From JANQEU01 sp965228045 (GTDB lineage Bacteria > Bacteroidota > Bacteroidia > Cytophagales > Cyclobacteriaceae), in the NCBI GenBank assembly GCA_965228045.1, contig OZ245789.1:3038001-3102000 (forward strand): a stretch of 64,000 nucleotides of DNA, read 5' to 3'. Within the stretch, counting starts at the first letter, position 1, and every line of letters begins with the position of its first letter. A model generated the notes under the pieces. The model was not told the DNA's origin. It made no database searches and worked only from the letters and a program-made list of their open reading frames with translations. The translations under genes and the position numbers were made by a program. Below, piece by piece: positions 52,803 through 62,180 of this stretch.

Positions 52803-53918
52803 TCAAATCACGAACCTAAGACAGGTAGGACTTCCTACTTTTACTTTTTGACCGGTATAGATTAGAGTTCCGTCCTCAGTGTTTCTCCTGAAGACTGTAA
52901 TGTCATTTGATAACTGATTGGCCACCAAGACCCATTTTCCGTACGGAGATATGGTGAAATTTCGAGGCCAGTCGCCTTCTACGGAAGTAAAATCAACATT
53001 GGTTATGGTACCATCCTGATTTATGCGAAATACCATTATACTGTTGTGACCGCGGTTGGATCCATAGAGAAACTTTCCGTCGGGACTGATGTGTAAATCG
53101 GCGCAATAACTTTCACCAGAAAACCCTTCCGGTAAAGTAGACTTTCGATCGATTATAGTCAAAATCCCAGTCTCAGGGTCTTGATTTGTGGATATGATGG
53201 TATTTGAAAGTTCATTGATAATGAATACCCAGTTGTTATTCGGATGAAACTCCAAATGCCGGGGGCCATCTCCGGGATCCAGATTCAGGATGGTTTTGCC
53301 AGAATTAAAACCAGCACCTTTTCGATCAAAACGAAGCACCTCATCTATGCCCAGATCTGAAGCATACACATTACCATTATAAAATTTTGCAAAGTGGGCG
53401 TGAGCAGATTCCTGTCTTTCTTTGTTGCTCCCGGTAACGCCAATATTCGAATAAGTCTGTCTTAATGCCAGCTCTCCTTCCTCAAGTCGAAGGAATGAAA
53501 GGTTGCCGGAACTATAATTGGCTGTTACAATGTCCTTCTCAAGAATGTCAACATAACATGGTGCAGAGCCCCCTACATATACGGAAGTGACCTGTTCATA
53601 ACCAGTATCTGCATTCTGAAATAGTGTTAGTTTGCCTGAATCCAGCTCATTCACCACCCAAATCTTTTCTCCTTTTTCGGAATAGGTCAAATAACTTGGA
53701 TTTTGGGTTTGAAACAGCAATTTTGGAATACCAAGTTTCCCACTAATGGAGTCAAAAGTTGTTTCATAGACACCTTCACTTTCGCCATCTGTATAAGTGC
53801 CTATTAGCAGTTTCAATGTTGGTGTACTTTCATTCGTTGTCTGATTGTCTCCGCAAGCAAAAAGCACCGAAGTCAATAACACAAAATAGCAGATTCGAAC
53901 TAAACCATTAATGCTCAT
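52803..53918 (-). CDS. lactonase-family lipoprotein (seven-bladed propeller)
   Basis: A 371-residue protein from the ATG at 53918: the SPII signal ends TSVLFAC, with acidic/Thr-rich sequence after it. The rest matches the YbhE/lactonase propeller: LLIGTYTDGESEGVYETTF, GDGPRHLEFHPNNNWVFIINELS (shortened), SYCADLHISPDGKFLYGSNRGHNSI and TCLRFVI at the end. Cytoplasmic relatives hydrolyse 6-phosphogluconolactone; exported lipoprotein forms have uncertain substrates, so I give only the family. Upstream starts are not preferred since they spoil the signal peptide. Confidence 0.88.
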   Translation of the reverse strand: MSINGLVRICYFVLLTSVLFACGDNQTTNESTPTLKLLIGTYTDGESEGVYETTFDSISGKLGIPKLLFQTQNPSYLTYSEKGEKIWVVNELDSGKLTLFQNADTGYEQVTSVYVGGSAPCYVDILEKDIVTANYSSGNLSFLRLEEGELALRQTYSNIGVTGSNKERQESAHAHFAKFYNGNVYASDLGIDEVLRFDRKGAGFNSGKTILNLDPGDGPRHLEFHPNNNWVFIINELSNTIISTNQDPETGILTIIDRKSTLPEGFSGESYCADLHISPDGKFLYGSNRGHNSIMVFRINQDGTITNVDFTSVEGDWPRNFTISPYGKWVLVANQLSNDITVFRRNTEDGTLIYTGQKVKVGSPTCLRFVI

Positions 53919-53997
53919 AATTGACCAATTGGAATTAAATATTGGCAAAACAAATTTTTTTATTCAAAATTCGCGTGTTTTTCTAAACAAAATTGAA

Positions 53998-54690
53998 ATG
54001 GGTTTAAAAGTAATTGGCGCAGGTGGTCCAAGAACCGGAACGGCTTCTTTAAAGGATGCATTGGAAATCCTTGGGTTTGGTAAATGCTATCATATGGAGT
54101 GGTTGTTTAACCATCCGGAAGAGGTCAAACTTTGGCATGACCTGTTTGATGACAAACCGGTTGACATCCAAAAGATGTTCGAGGGGTTTCAAAGTACGGT
54201 GGACTTTCCCGGCTACCTCAACTACAAGAAGCTTTTCGATGCATTTCCCGATTCAAAAGTTATTCTTTCAGAACGAGATCCGGAAAAATGGTACGAAAGT
54301 GCCGTCAATACAGTTTTTGCGGTGACTCCCCAGACCTTTAGTCAGAAATTAGGAATGATGAAGAAAATGATCACTTCATCACGATTCCGTAAGATTGCCA
54401 AATCATTCATGCTTGTCGAAAAATACTTATGGAAACTTCATTACAAAGGTCAATTCAAGAATAAAGAATTGGCGCTCAAAATTTATAAGGAGTTTAACGA
54501 GGAAATCAAATCAACCATTCCTTCTGATCGACTTCTTGTTTACAACATAGGAGATGGTTGGGAGCCACTTTGTAAATTTCTGGAAGTCGACATTCCTGAC
54601 CAGCCTTTTCCGTTCAAAAACAAGAGACAGGAATTCCACGAGCAAATTGGAAGAATGCTGGAGACCGGCGGTGAGCTACAGTTGAAATAA
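53998..54690 (+). CDS. PAPS-dependent sulfotransferase (Sulfotransfer_4 type)
   Basis: A 230-residue protein from the ATG at 53998; the frame is open further upstream but that part is AT-rich and unlike the family start. The PAPS loop is GAGGPRTGTASLKDALE (about 6-22), with LSERDPEKWYESAVNT as the second PAPS-binding element (RDPxxWY). It has no signal peptide and is cytoplasmic. The family adds sulfate to hydroxyl or amino groups; the substrate is unknown. It converges, with a one-base gap, on a gene for an unrelated, PAPS-independent sulfotransferase. Confidence 0.87.
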   Translation: MGLKVIGAGGPRTGTASLKDALEILGFGKCYHMEWLFNHPEEVKLWHDLFDDKPVDIQKMFEGFQSTVDFPGYLNYKKLFDAFPDSKVILSERDPEKWYESAVNTVFAVTPQTFSQKLGMMKKMITSSRFRKIAKSFMLVEKYLWKLHYKGQFKNKELALKIYKEFNEEIKSTIPSDRLLVYNIGDGWEPLCKFLEVDIPDQPFPFKNKRQEFHEQIGRMLETGGELQLK

Positions 54691-54691
54691 A

Positions 54692-56257
54692 CTAAGGATA
54701 AAGGCTATATCGCTCACCACGATAGACCAGGTCAAACTGCGCCCAGACCTGAGCACCTGTACCCAGGGCATCTTTAAAATGGATTTCCGCTTCAAATACT
54801 ACTTCATTCCCGGGATGCGTTATTTCGATCATTTTAGCATGTGGAACCTCCGCCGTTCTAATGTTACCGGCTGTAATTAATCGGTTTCCAGTATTTGGAA
54901 GTACATCCACATCGCTGGTGATGGGAGAATACATGTTTAGTCCCCTCTCCTTTCCATACTGCCAGACTTGCTGGATCGTACGGTTTTCTTCATCAATTTT
55001 GTATTCCACAGCCCTTGAATACGTGGGCGTCTTCTGGAAATTCCTGGACAATCCATTGTCAAAAAGAAGCAGGTTGCCGTTTTCCAAAATGGTGGGTGAA
55101 TGCTGTCCCGTACTCCACTCAAAATTTTCAGTACCAGCTTCCCCCAATTGAATTGTCTCCGGGAATGGTTCACCATTTTCGTCAAGTGCCGTCAGCAGGT
55201 ACTCCGAAGTCTCAAAGCCTTTTCCTTCCCTTCCTGCCTTACCCCAGCCTTTGTGCGGGGCCAATATCCATTTTAAATTATTGTCCCTGTCAATCTTGAC
55301 AACGCCTTGATTTCGTCCGGAAGCTATAAAGGTGTTGTCCCTTACGTCCTGCTGGACATTGTTCAGGTGAAACCAATCAGCATTCACATCCAGACCATAA
55401 TCTGCCGGAAAAACCAACCTGTCAATATCCAGAACCTGTCCCAAATCCCAGGCATCCACGGGTCTATTTTGAACCTTGTCCCACTCCACGATCCAATCGT
55501 ACCGCGTTACCACCTGTGAGCCATCTCCCCGAACCACTCTGGCATCCTTGCCGGATCCTCCAATCAACAGATTACCATTGCTAAGCTCATTTATGTGGTG
55601 GTTGCCCGCATAATTGAACATCTGTTGCCTTCGTATGACCTCACCGACCGAACTCATCTCGTACAAATCGATCCAGCTGAGATATTGCCAGTTACCATTC
55701 TGCAGCCTAAGAGCAGAATAGGCAATTTGTCCCACATGACTCATATCCAGGTACCATCTGATTACGCCATTATCATCAAACATCAAAGTATAGGCATGAA
55801 ATCTTCCATTATTTGCGATAAGCATTTCTGCCAGGTGAAGACCAGGCTCCATTCTCGATCTTTCCAGCTTGGTGACGTTGATTTCAGGTAGAAATTCAGG
55901 AAGAGCCGAGGTGGTCATTTCCACTTCTCCAAAATACGATTTTCCACTTTCGGAAGTGAGTTTTATCCTGACCAGATTAGTAGTATCAGGATATAATCCA
56001 AGTACAGGAATTTCATGAACGGAATTGTATCCCGAAAACGTCTTTTTTATCGGAATCGGACCGTGAATTTCTATTTCTACCTCCACGGGATCCTCGGTAC
56101 GAAACCTGATCAATCCGGATAAGGGGGCTTTCTCATAAGGATTCACTGCAGGAACCATGGTTCCGGAAATTATGTCTTCGAGTTTGCCAGGACCTTGTTC
56201 ACAGGAAACAAGTGCCACAACTGTGGCCAAAAAGAGAATTTGGGTAATACGACTCAT
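54692..56257 (-). CDS. arylsulfate sulfotransferase-like lipoprotein (ASST family)
   Basis: A 521-residue lipoprotein: MSRITQILFLATVVALVSC lipidates Cys19. An N-terminal Ig-like domain (about 35-130) is followed by a six-bladed propeller with NHHINELSNGNLLIGGSG, DWFHLNNVQQDVRDNTFIASGRNQGVVKI (shortened) and TGQHSPTILENGNLLLFDNG; the His in these segments correspond to ASST catalytic residues, the last one being the likely sulfohistidine. Such enzymes move sulfate from an aryl sulfate donor to a phenol, without PAPS, in the periplasm. Function here is inferred from the family; donor and acceptor are not known. Confidence 0.85.
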   Translation of the reverse strand: MSRITQILFLATVVALVSCEQGPGKLEDIISGTMVPAVNPYEKAPLSGLIRFRTEDPVEVEIEIHGPIPIKKTFSGYNSVHEIPVLGLYPDTTNLVRIKLTSESGKSYFGEVEMTTSALPEFLPEINVTKLERSRMEPGLHLAEMLIANNGRFHAYTLMFDDNGVIRWYLDMSHVGQIAYSALRLQNGNWQYLSWIDLYEMSSVGEVIRRQQMFNYAGNHHINELSNGNLLIGGSGKDARVVRGDGSQVVTRYDWIVEWDKVQNRPVDAWDLGQVLDIDRLVFPADYGLDVNADWFHLNNVQQDVRDNTFIASGRNQGVVKIDRDNNLKWILAPHKGWGKAGREGKGFETSEYLLTALDENGEPFPETIQLGEAGTENFEWSTGQHSPTILENGNLLLFDNGLSRNFQKTPTYSRAVEYKIDEENRTIQQVWQYGKERGLNMYSPITSDVDVLPNTGNRLITAGNIRTAEVPHAKMIEITHPGNEVVFEAEIHFKDALGTGAQVWAQFDLVYRGERYSLYP

Positions 56258-56359
56258 GTTAAGTTCTGGAACATTTCATAAAAAGATAATGATTTGCCAA
56301 CTGCGCGAATGCTGGCACCACCTTATTTTGTGGTAAGCAAAGTTAGGTTTTCAACTAGT

Positions 56360-56560
56360 ATGGATCAGCTATCAGACTACAAAAATGAAATCTCAGAATT
56401 ATCTTACGAAGAACACAGGACTCACCAGAAGATAGCATTAAAAATCATGCAAAGACTTAATAATGATTCTGCGTCCAGGCTTCGAAGAGATTATCAAATG
56501 AGGATTTTGAAAAACATTATCGACACCCATGACCTCGCCATGGGCGCTCGGCCAGCATAA
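56360..56560 (+). CDS. small helical protein of unknown function
   Basis: A 66-residue, charged helical protein from the ATG at 56360 (MDQLSDYKNEISELSYEEHRT opening, shortened). It contains HRTHQKIALKIMQRLN and an RRDYQMRILKNIIDTHD segment, with no signal peptide. A bidirectional terminator follows its stop immediately. It sits alone between two divergent/convergent genes. The compact helical pattern and the matching terminator support a real gene, but no family is recognised. Confidence 0.55.
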   Translation: MDQLSDYKNEISELSYEEHRTHQKIALKIMQRLNNDSASRLRRDYQMRILKNIIDTHDLAMGARPA

Positions 56561-56593
56561 AAAAAGGATTGCCAATCATTGACAATCCTTTTC
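56561..56593. terminator. bidirectional intrinsic terminator
   Basis: Arms 56562-56571 (AAAAGGATTG) and 56583-56592 form a perfect ten-base stem with an 11-base loop. A-run before and T-run after allow termination in both directions, between the plus-strand small gene (stop 56560) and the minus-strand propeller gene (stop 56609). Confidence 0.85.
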
Positions 56594-56608
56594 ATTCCCA
56601 GGGTCTTC

Positions 56609-59600
56609 TTATTCCTTAAGTCCCTGCCCTTCTATCCAGGGAGCTCCGAGCTCCATGAGGTCACTTTCTATCGAAGGAATGGTCTCATTGACAAACGTGC
56701 TTAATTGACTTTTTATTTCCTGTAATTCGGCTTTCCCTGCCGCCACAGCACTTTTATGGTTTTCAGTTGGACCGTAAGTAGTACTTAGTCCTCTCCAGCC
56801 AACAAACATTCTGTTTACAGGTCTTGGAGGCTCTCTTTCTCCGATCTCGCCCTTGGTATCATTGCCATTTAAGAGCATGTCCACATCCAGCAAACCTTGC
56901 TTCAAGTCATAAATCCGCTTAAGCAATTCCGGTGAACCATTGTCTGCCCTGCTTAACGCTACACGCATGGCATCCGCCTTCATCAGACTGTTTTCAAGTA
57001 CAGTTCCGGTAGCCTGAAGATCTTGTTGAAAATCCTCAAGTTCCATTCTAAATGCTGTAATGTCCGTTGACGACTTTCGAGGTAGCGCACCATCGTAAAG
57101 TGGCACGACATTAAACTCCTGCGGCCCCGCCAGATCGGTGATCACACCATCTACGTGCTTTGAAAGAGTCACGGAATAAGTACCGGGAGTAACCCAAAAT
57201 GTACTCCCACCCAGATAATCTTCAGTGTCCGGGGATTCTTCAAAATCAACTCCACTTTTCGAAGCATGCTCTAATTCCCAATTAACCCTATTGAAGCCCT
57301 TTTTATTAGAACCCTTAATGGTATTAACCAGGTTTCCATCGGCATCTTTGATGGTGAGAATGATCATAGGTTCCTCTTGTCTGCGCTCTGCTTCTAATTG
57401 CTCCCATCCCGGAAACGGAATATTAGCAGCCCCCAGATCCTTTTCCTTCTTTCTTCTGTCATCTTCAAGAGTTGTCAACTTCTCCGCAAGGAAGTAGGTG
57501 AAAATGGCACCAAAAGGTGGATTGTCAGCGGCATATTTACCTGCACCCTGCGAGCTGACAATAGATCTTGGTTCGTAAAGCAAAGCATCTTCAGTTGGAA
57601 ATAGGGAGACTTCGGCCTTTAAAGATTCTTCCGTGAGGGTCCTTAAAGGTGTGATATCATCAAGAATAAAGAAACTCCGACCAAAAGAAGCGCCAATCAG
57701 ATCATTTTCAGTTCTATGTATGGTAATGTCTCTAAATGAAATGGTAGGAACACCACCGCTCAACTTGGTCCATTTCACACCGCCATCTATCGTAAAGTAA
57801 ATTCCCCATTCGGTTGCCGCGAATATCAATTCTTTGCGCACATGATCCTGAACCGTTCTCCAAATGAGTGTCTTTGATGGCAGGTTTCCGGTGATTGAGA
57901 CCCATGTCCTTCCTTTATCGGTGCTCTTAAATAAATACGGCTTAAAGTCTCCGTATTTATGATTGTCCATAGAAACATAGACTGTATTTGCATCAAAAAG
58001 GTCAGCGCGTATATCGTTGATAAATGCTGTTGATGGTACACCTCGTATGCTTCCTACTTCTACTCTTCTCCATGTACCTCCATCATCTTCCGATACCTGT
58101 ATGATACCGTCATCTGTGCCTGCATAGATCAGACCCTGTTGGACTGGAGATTCTGACAAAGAGGTGATGGTATTATAGTTGGACATGGCTCCCACATCCC
58201 ATGGATTGTCCCAGCTTTGGGTGCGTCCCATGATGGGTAGCGTAATTCTTTCCTGATTTCGAGTAAGGTCACCTGAAATTGCGGTCCACTCATCTCCTCT
58301 ATTCTCCGATTTCCAGACACGGTGTGAAGCGAAGTAGATGGTAGCCGGATCATGGGGACTTACAATAATTGGAGCATCCCAGTTAAATCTTTCATATCCT
58401 TCACCTTCGGCTGGTTGGGGCTGTATATATACTTGTTCACCGGTGACCCTATCGATTCGGTGTAAACCACCCTGCTGGGTCTCAGCATAGCTAATTTCCG
58501 GGTTGCCTGGCTCAGTAGCCGATTGATGTCCATCAGCTCCGAGGGTTTTCTCCCAATCTGCGTTTCTGATTCCGTGCTCGGTATCAGTTCTGGATGGCCC
58601 ACCATGTGAACCATTATCCTGTGTACCACCAAATACCCAGTAAAATGGTTTTGCATCATCCACAGCCACCTTATAATACTGTGTGATGGGCATATTGTCA
58701 ATGAACCTCCAGTTTTCAGCCAAATCATAACTTTCATAAATCCCTCCGTCTGTTCCTACCAAAAGGTAGTTAGGATCGTCTTTGCGAAAATTAATTGAAT
58801 GACTATCACTGTGCATGCCATCTCTTTTGATTCTCTGGAATGTCTTTCCATGATCCTCGGAAAAAACCATACTATTATTGACCAGATACAGTCTTCCTTC
58901 TTTGTGCGGACTTGCGTATAGCTCCTGGTAATAGTGAGGTCCCGTACCTCCTGAAACGGTATTTGACTGCTTCTGCCAGGTCATACCCATATTGGTGGAC
59001 ATGAATACACCCCCTTTGGTTCGATCCAGCTCAATTGCTGCATATACAATATCCGGATTTTGTGGTGAGACCGCCAAACCTATTTTGCCAAGATTTGAAC
59101 TGGGAATGCCGGAAGTAAGCTTTCTCCACGTTTCACCCCCATCAAGGCTTCTGTGAATCCCTGATCCCGGACCGCCACCCATGTAAGCGGCTACAGTCCG
59201 GTGTCGCTGCCATGTAGCCGCGTACATCACGTCCGGATTTCTTGGGTCCAATTCAATTTCAGTTACTCCTGTCCATTCATTATCGCCAAGTACTTTGGAC
59301 CATGTCTCACCACCATTTGTGGTTTTATAAAGTCCTCGTTCTCCTCCACTGTTCCAAAGTGGTCCCTGAGCCGCTACCCATACTATGTCTGAATTTTCAG
59401 GATGAACTATGATTTCGGAAATATGCTCCGATGATGCAAGACCCATGTTTTTCCACGTTTTGCCATCATCTTCACTTTTGTAAATTCCATCTCCAAAACC
59501 AACGTGACGACCACCCACATTCTCACCTGTTCCTACCCAGATGGTGTGAGTATTGTTTGGGTCTATGGTCACACACCCTATGGAGTAGACCGGTTGATCA

Positions 59601-59851
59601 TCAAAAATAGGCTCCCACGTAACACCTGAATTCATGGTCTTCCAGACACCACCAGAACCGACTGCCACATACCAGACGTTATCGTTGTCAGGATGTATGG
59701 CGATGTCTGCTATTCTACCGGAGGTAAAAGCAGGGCCGATATTCCTCAATTTTAAACCTTTAAAATTGCTTTCCGTCAAAGGAGAATCTCCTTGTCCGAA
59801 AACCAGCACCGTCATCATCAGCGCCGTAATTATTGAGTAAACCTTTTTCAT
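56609..59851 (-). CDS. secreted sortilin/VPS10-like BNR-repeat protein
   Basis: A 1080-residue protein with a signal peptide (1-19). Residues 30-750 hold about eleven Asp-box/BNR repeats, for example NSGVTW, EDDGKTW, NGGETW, DGGETW, EDHGKTF, EDDGGTW and TDKGRTW, which build beta propellers like those of sortilin, sialidases and xyloglucanases. No catalytic sialidase residues are evident. The last 300 residues (from LTTLEDDRRKKEKDL) form a separate helical and Ig-like region. Homologues are often annotated as glycosyl hydrolases, but the evidence supports only a binding or scaffold role outside the cell. It ends at the bidirectional terminator. Confidence 0.87.
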   Translation of the reverse strand: MKKVYSIITALMMTVLVFGQGDSPLTESNFKGLKLRNIGPAFTSGRIADIAIHPDNDNVWYVAVGSGGVWKTMNSGVTWEPIFDDQPVYSIGCVTIDPNNTHTIWVGTGENVGGRHVGFGDGIYKSEDDGKTWKNMGLASSEHISEIIVHPENSDIVWVAAQGPLWNSGGERGLYKTTNGGETWSKVLGDNEWTGVTEIELDPRNPDVMYAATWQRHRTVAAYMGGGPGSGIHRSLDGGETWRKLTSGIPSSNLGKIGLAVSPQNPDIVYAAIELDRTKGGVFMSTNMGMTWQKQSNTVSGGTGPHYYQELYASPHKEGRLYLVNNSMVFSEDHGKTFQRIKRDGMHSDSHSINFRKDDPNYLLVGTDGGIYESYDLAENWRFIDNMPITQYYKVAVDDAKPFYWVFGGTQDNGSHGGPSRTDTEHGIRNADWEKTLGADGHQSATEPGNPEISYAETQQGGLHRIDRVTGEQVYIQPQPAEGEGYERFNWDAPIIVSPHDPATIYFASHRVWKSENRGDEWTAISGDLTRNQERITLPIMGRTQSWDNPWDVGAMSNYNTITSLSESPVQQGLIYAGTDDGIIQVSEDDGGTWRRVEVGSIRGVPSTAFINDIRADLFDANTVYVSMDNHKYGDFKPYLFKSTDKGRTWVSITGNLPSKTLIWRTVQDHVRKELIFAATEWGIYFTIDGGVKWTKLSGGVPTISFRDITIHRTENDLIGASFGRSFFILDDITPLRTLTEESLKAEVSLFPTEDALLYEPRSIVSSQGAGKYAADNPPFGAIFTYFLAEKLTTLEDDRRKKEKDLGAANIPFPGWEQLEAERRQEEPMIILTIKDADGNLVNTIKGSNKKGFNRVNWELEHASKSGVDFEESPDTEDYLGGSTFWVTPGTYSVTLSKHVDGVITDLAGPQEFNVVPLYDGALPRKSSTDITAFRMELEDFQQDLQATGTVLENSLMKADAMRVALSRADNGSPELLKRIYDLKQGLLDVDMLLNGNDTKGEIGEREPPRPVNRMFVGWRGLSTTYGPTENHKSAVAAGKAELQEIKSQLSTFVNETIPSIESDLMELGAPWIEGQGLKE

Positions 59852-59995
59852 ATTTAATTTTGGTTACAAGTAGAACTAATATCCCCAAACTAGTATATAA
59901 TGTAGGTATTGGGAAATGATATTCCTGCAGTGGTTGACGTCATGTTCAAGCTGCATTAAGATTAGGTAACTGGAAATGTCGCTTGTTAAAGTAGA

Positions 59996-61546
59996 ATGAA
60001 ATCAATTTGGGTCACATATTTCAGTACGTTCCTTATTTTGGGAGTTCTTTCATGTACCGAAGAGAATGAACCTGATTTAACCGTAGAAGTTCCCACATCG
60101 GTACATATTGAGTCCTCCGTCTATTATCATATCGATCTGAATGACCGATCAGGCGATACCTTTAAAGTCAGTATGTTCTCCAAAAACTGGTCAAACGAGA
60201 ACGACCTGGTTGAATTGCCAGCCGTAGTGCCAGGAACCTATAGTATTTCAGATTTTGGGCGATTCATCAAGTCTATAAACGCGTTTGACGAGGAATTAAA
60301 CAGAGTGGATATCGAAGCTGTCAGTACGAATCGCTGGCAGTTGGCTGATCCATCGAATACATATCTGGTCGAATACGAGATCTCTGAAACCTGGGACGAA
60401 ATTGTTAGTTCTAATCAAATCATAAGAATGGGTGGCACTTCTCTGGAAGATGATCACGCTCTGCTAAACACTTTCGGCATTTTGGCATTCTCGAAGGGAA
60501 GTCGTGGTCGGGAAGCATTTATCGAGATTTCAGCTCCGTCGGACTGGAAGACAGCGACATCATTGGAAGAGTTCGGACCAAATCTGTTCATCGCCGAAAA
60601 CTATGATCAGCTGGTTGCCGCTCCTATTTTGTCAGGTAACGTAACTTCCTTTTCTTCCACCAATTATGAAATTCATGCTTACAGCAAATCCGGCCTTATT
60701 TCTGCTGACGTATTAAATGAAGACATAGGAGTGATAATGACAGACGCAGAACAGTTTTTTAAAACACTTCCTGAAGAGCACTACGAATACCTGTTCCATT
60801 TTGAAAATGTAAATGCCGGTGCACTTGAGCATCCTCAAAGCAGCGTTTATGTATTACAGGAAACAGAAATTACATCCGAGTATAGTGGCCTGATACGAGA
60901 CATAGCGGCACATGAGTATTTCCATGTCGTGACACCCCTGGATGTCCGAAGCCATGTCATTGATGATTTTGACTTTGGAGAACCGAAAGCCTCGCAGCAC
61001 CTTTGGTTATATGAAGGTGTCACAGAGTGGGCAGCTCATATGATGCAATACAGGAACGGGTCGAAGTCATTTGAGGATTTGATGGATGTGCTTGAAGGCA
61101 AGATTCAGACTGCAGAATTGGTTTTCGATAATTCCGTAAGCCTGAGTGACATCAGCTCCAAAGTTTACGAGTCCCTTGGCAGGCAGCAATTTGTAAATGT
61201 ATATTTCAAAGGTGCCATCCTAGCACTCCTTATGGATATCGAATTACTTACGCTTTCACAAGGATCTTACGGGCTGAGGGAACTGATATTGGAACTTGAT
61301 GTAAAATATGACAAAGACAGCCCCTTTCCGGAGGAAGGTCTGTATGACATCATTGTGGAAATGACCTTTCCTGAAATGGAAGATTTTATTGAGCAATATA
61401 TAACCGGTACAAATGCTCTTCCTTACGGTGAATACTTTCAAAGATTAGGGCTGGACTTTGACGATGTGCGATTTGAGCTGGAACGAGTGGAGAATCCTTC
61501 TGACAGTCAGAAATTGATGTTTGAGGCCTGGTCAGACAATCTGTGA
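59996..61546 (+). CDS. M61-family metallopeptidase lipoprotein, without PDZ domain
   Basis: A 516-residue lipoprotein (TFLILGVLSC, lipidated Cys20). The zinc site is H306-E307-x2-H310 in AAHEYFHVVTPLDVRS, with the third ligand E340 in LWLYEGVTEW. The N-terminal half is the beta-rich M61 domain (LPAVVPGTYSISDFGRFI). M61 members usually end in a PDZ domain, but this chain stops about 65 residues after the last helical segment and has no recognisable PDZ. The family cleaves after glycine at N-termini of peptides. Expected in the periplasm or on the surface. Confidence 0.9.
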   Translation: MKSIWVTYFSTFLILGVLSCTEENEPDLTVEVPTSVHIESSVYYHIDLNDRSGDTFKVSMFSKNWSNENDLVELPAVVPGTYSISDFGRFIKSINAFDEELNRVDIEAVSTNRWQLADPSNTYLVEYEISETWDEIVSSNQIIRMGGTSLEDDHALLNTFGILAFSKGSRGREAFIEISAPSDWKTATSLEEFGPNLFIAENYDQLVAAPILSGNVTSFSSTNYEIHAYSKSGLISADVLNEDIGVIMTDAEQFFKTLPEEHYEYLFHFENVNAGALEHPQSSVYVLQETEITSEYSGLIRDIAAHEYFHVVTPLDVRSHVIDDFDFGEPKASQHLWLYEGVTEWAAHMMQYRNGSKSFEDLMDVLEGKIQTAELVFDNSVSLSDISSKVYESLGRQQFVNVYFKGAILALLMDIELLTLSQGSYGLRELILELDVKYDKDSPFPEEGLYDIIVEMTFPEMEDFIEQYITGTNALPYGEYFQRLGLDFDDVRFELERVENPSDSQKLMFEAWSDNL

Positions 61547-61580
61547 AAAAAGCCATTTATTTGCACAAAATGTAAGATTG

Positions 61581-62180
61581 ATGGCACTAAAGAAGTTTGT
61601 GAAAATCAGCAGAGTATCCAGCCTGAGCGATGCAAGATATTGTGCTGGTATGATGGTAGATATTCTGGGATTCTGCCTTGATCGGAACAAAGTGGATTAT
61701 GTAAATCCGGAGGAATTCAAAGACATTACCTCCTGGGTAAGTGGAATTAAGAAGTGTGGTGAATGTGAGGATATGGATGCTGTAACTGTGAAAGCGCTAC
61801 TGGAAAAATATGAGCTCGATTACATAGAAATAAAATCGTACAACCGTTTAAACGATTTTATAAATTTAAATATTCCGGTTATCCTGTATCTGAATGTATC
61901 CAAAGACACTCTCAAAGACCTTGAAAACCTTGTAAAAGAAGACCGAATTGAATACCTGATCATACATTGTGATGATAAAAAATTGGAATCTGAAATCGAA
62001 GAAACCATAAGGAACGCCAGCGTCAAATGCATTAAAGATTTTGACATATCCCCCTCCTCCGTTAGCAAACTAAGTCCAAGCTGGTATGGTATTCAGTTGA
62101 CTGGGACACCTGAAGAGCAACCAGGATTCAAAGATTATGGTGTGGTAATGGATGTGCTGGAAGAGCTGGAAACGGACTAA
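61581..62180 (+). CDS. degenerate TrpF-like barrel protein
   Basis: A 199-residue protein from the ATG at 61581. Its first 60 residues (KISRVSSLSDARYCAGMMVDILGF and VNPEEFKDI) follow the layout of phosphoribosylanthranilate isomerase (KICGITN...GADALGF...SPE), and its end (YGIQLTGTPEEQPGFKDYG) matches the TrpF end (DVSSGVE...PGVKD). The catalytic Cys of KICG is Ser10 here and the AGG phosphate-binding motif is missing, so normal PRA isomerase activity is unlikely. No other trp gene is nearby. It converges directly on a CheC-like gene, whose stop begins one base after this one's. Confidence 0.7.
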   Translation: MALKKFVKISRVSSLSDARYCAGMMVDILGFCLDRNKVDYVNPEEFKDITSWVSGIKKCGECEDMDAVTVKALLEKYELDYIEIKSYNRLNDFINLNIPVILYLNVSKDTLKDLENLVKEDRIEYLIIHCDDKKLESEIEETIRNASVKCIKDFDISPSSVSKLSPSWYGIQLTGTPEEQPGFKDYGVVMDVLEELETD

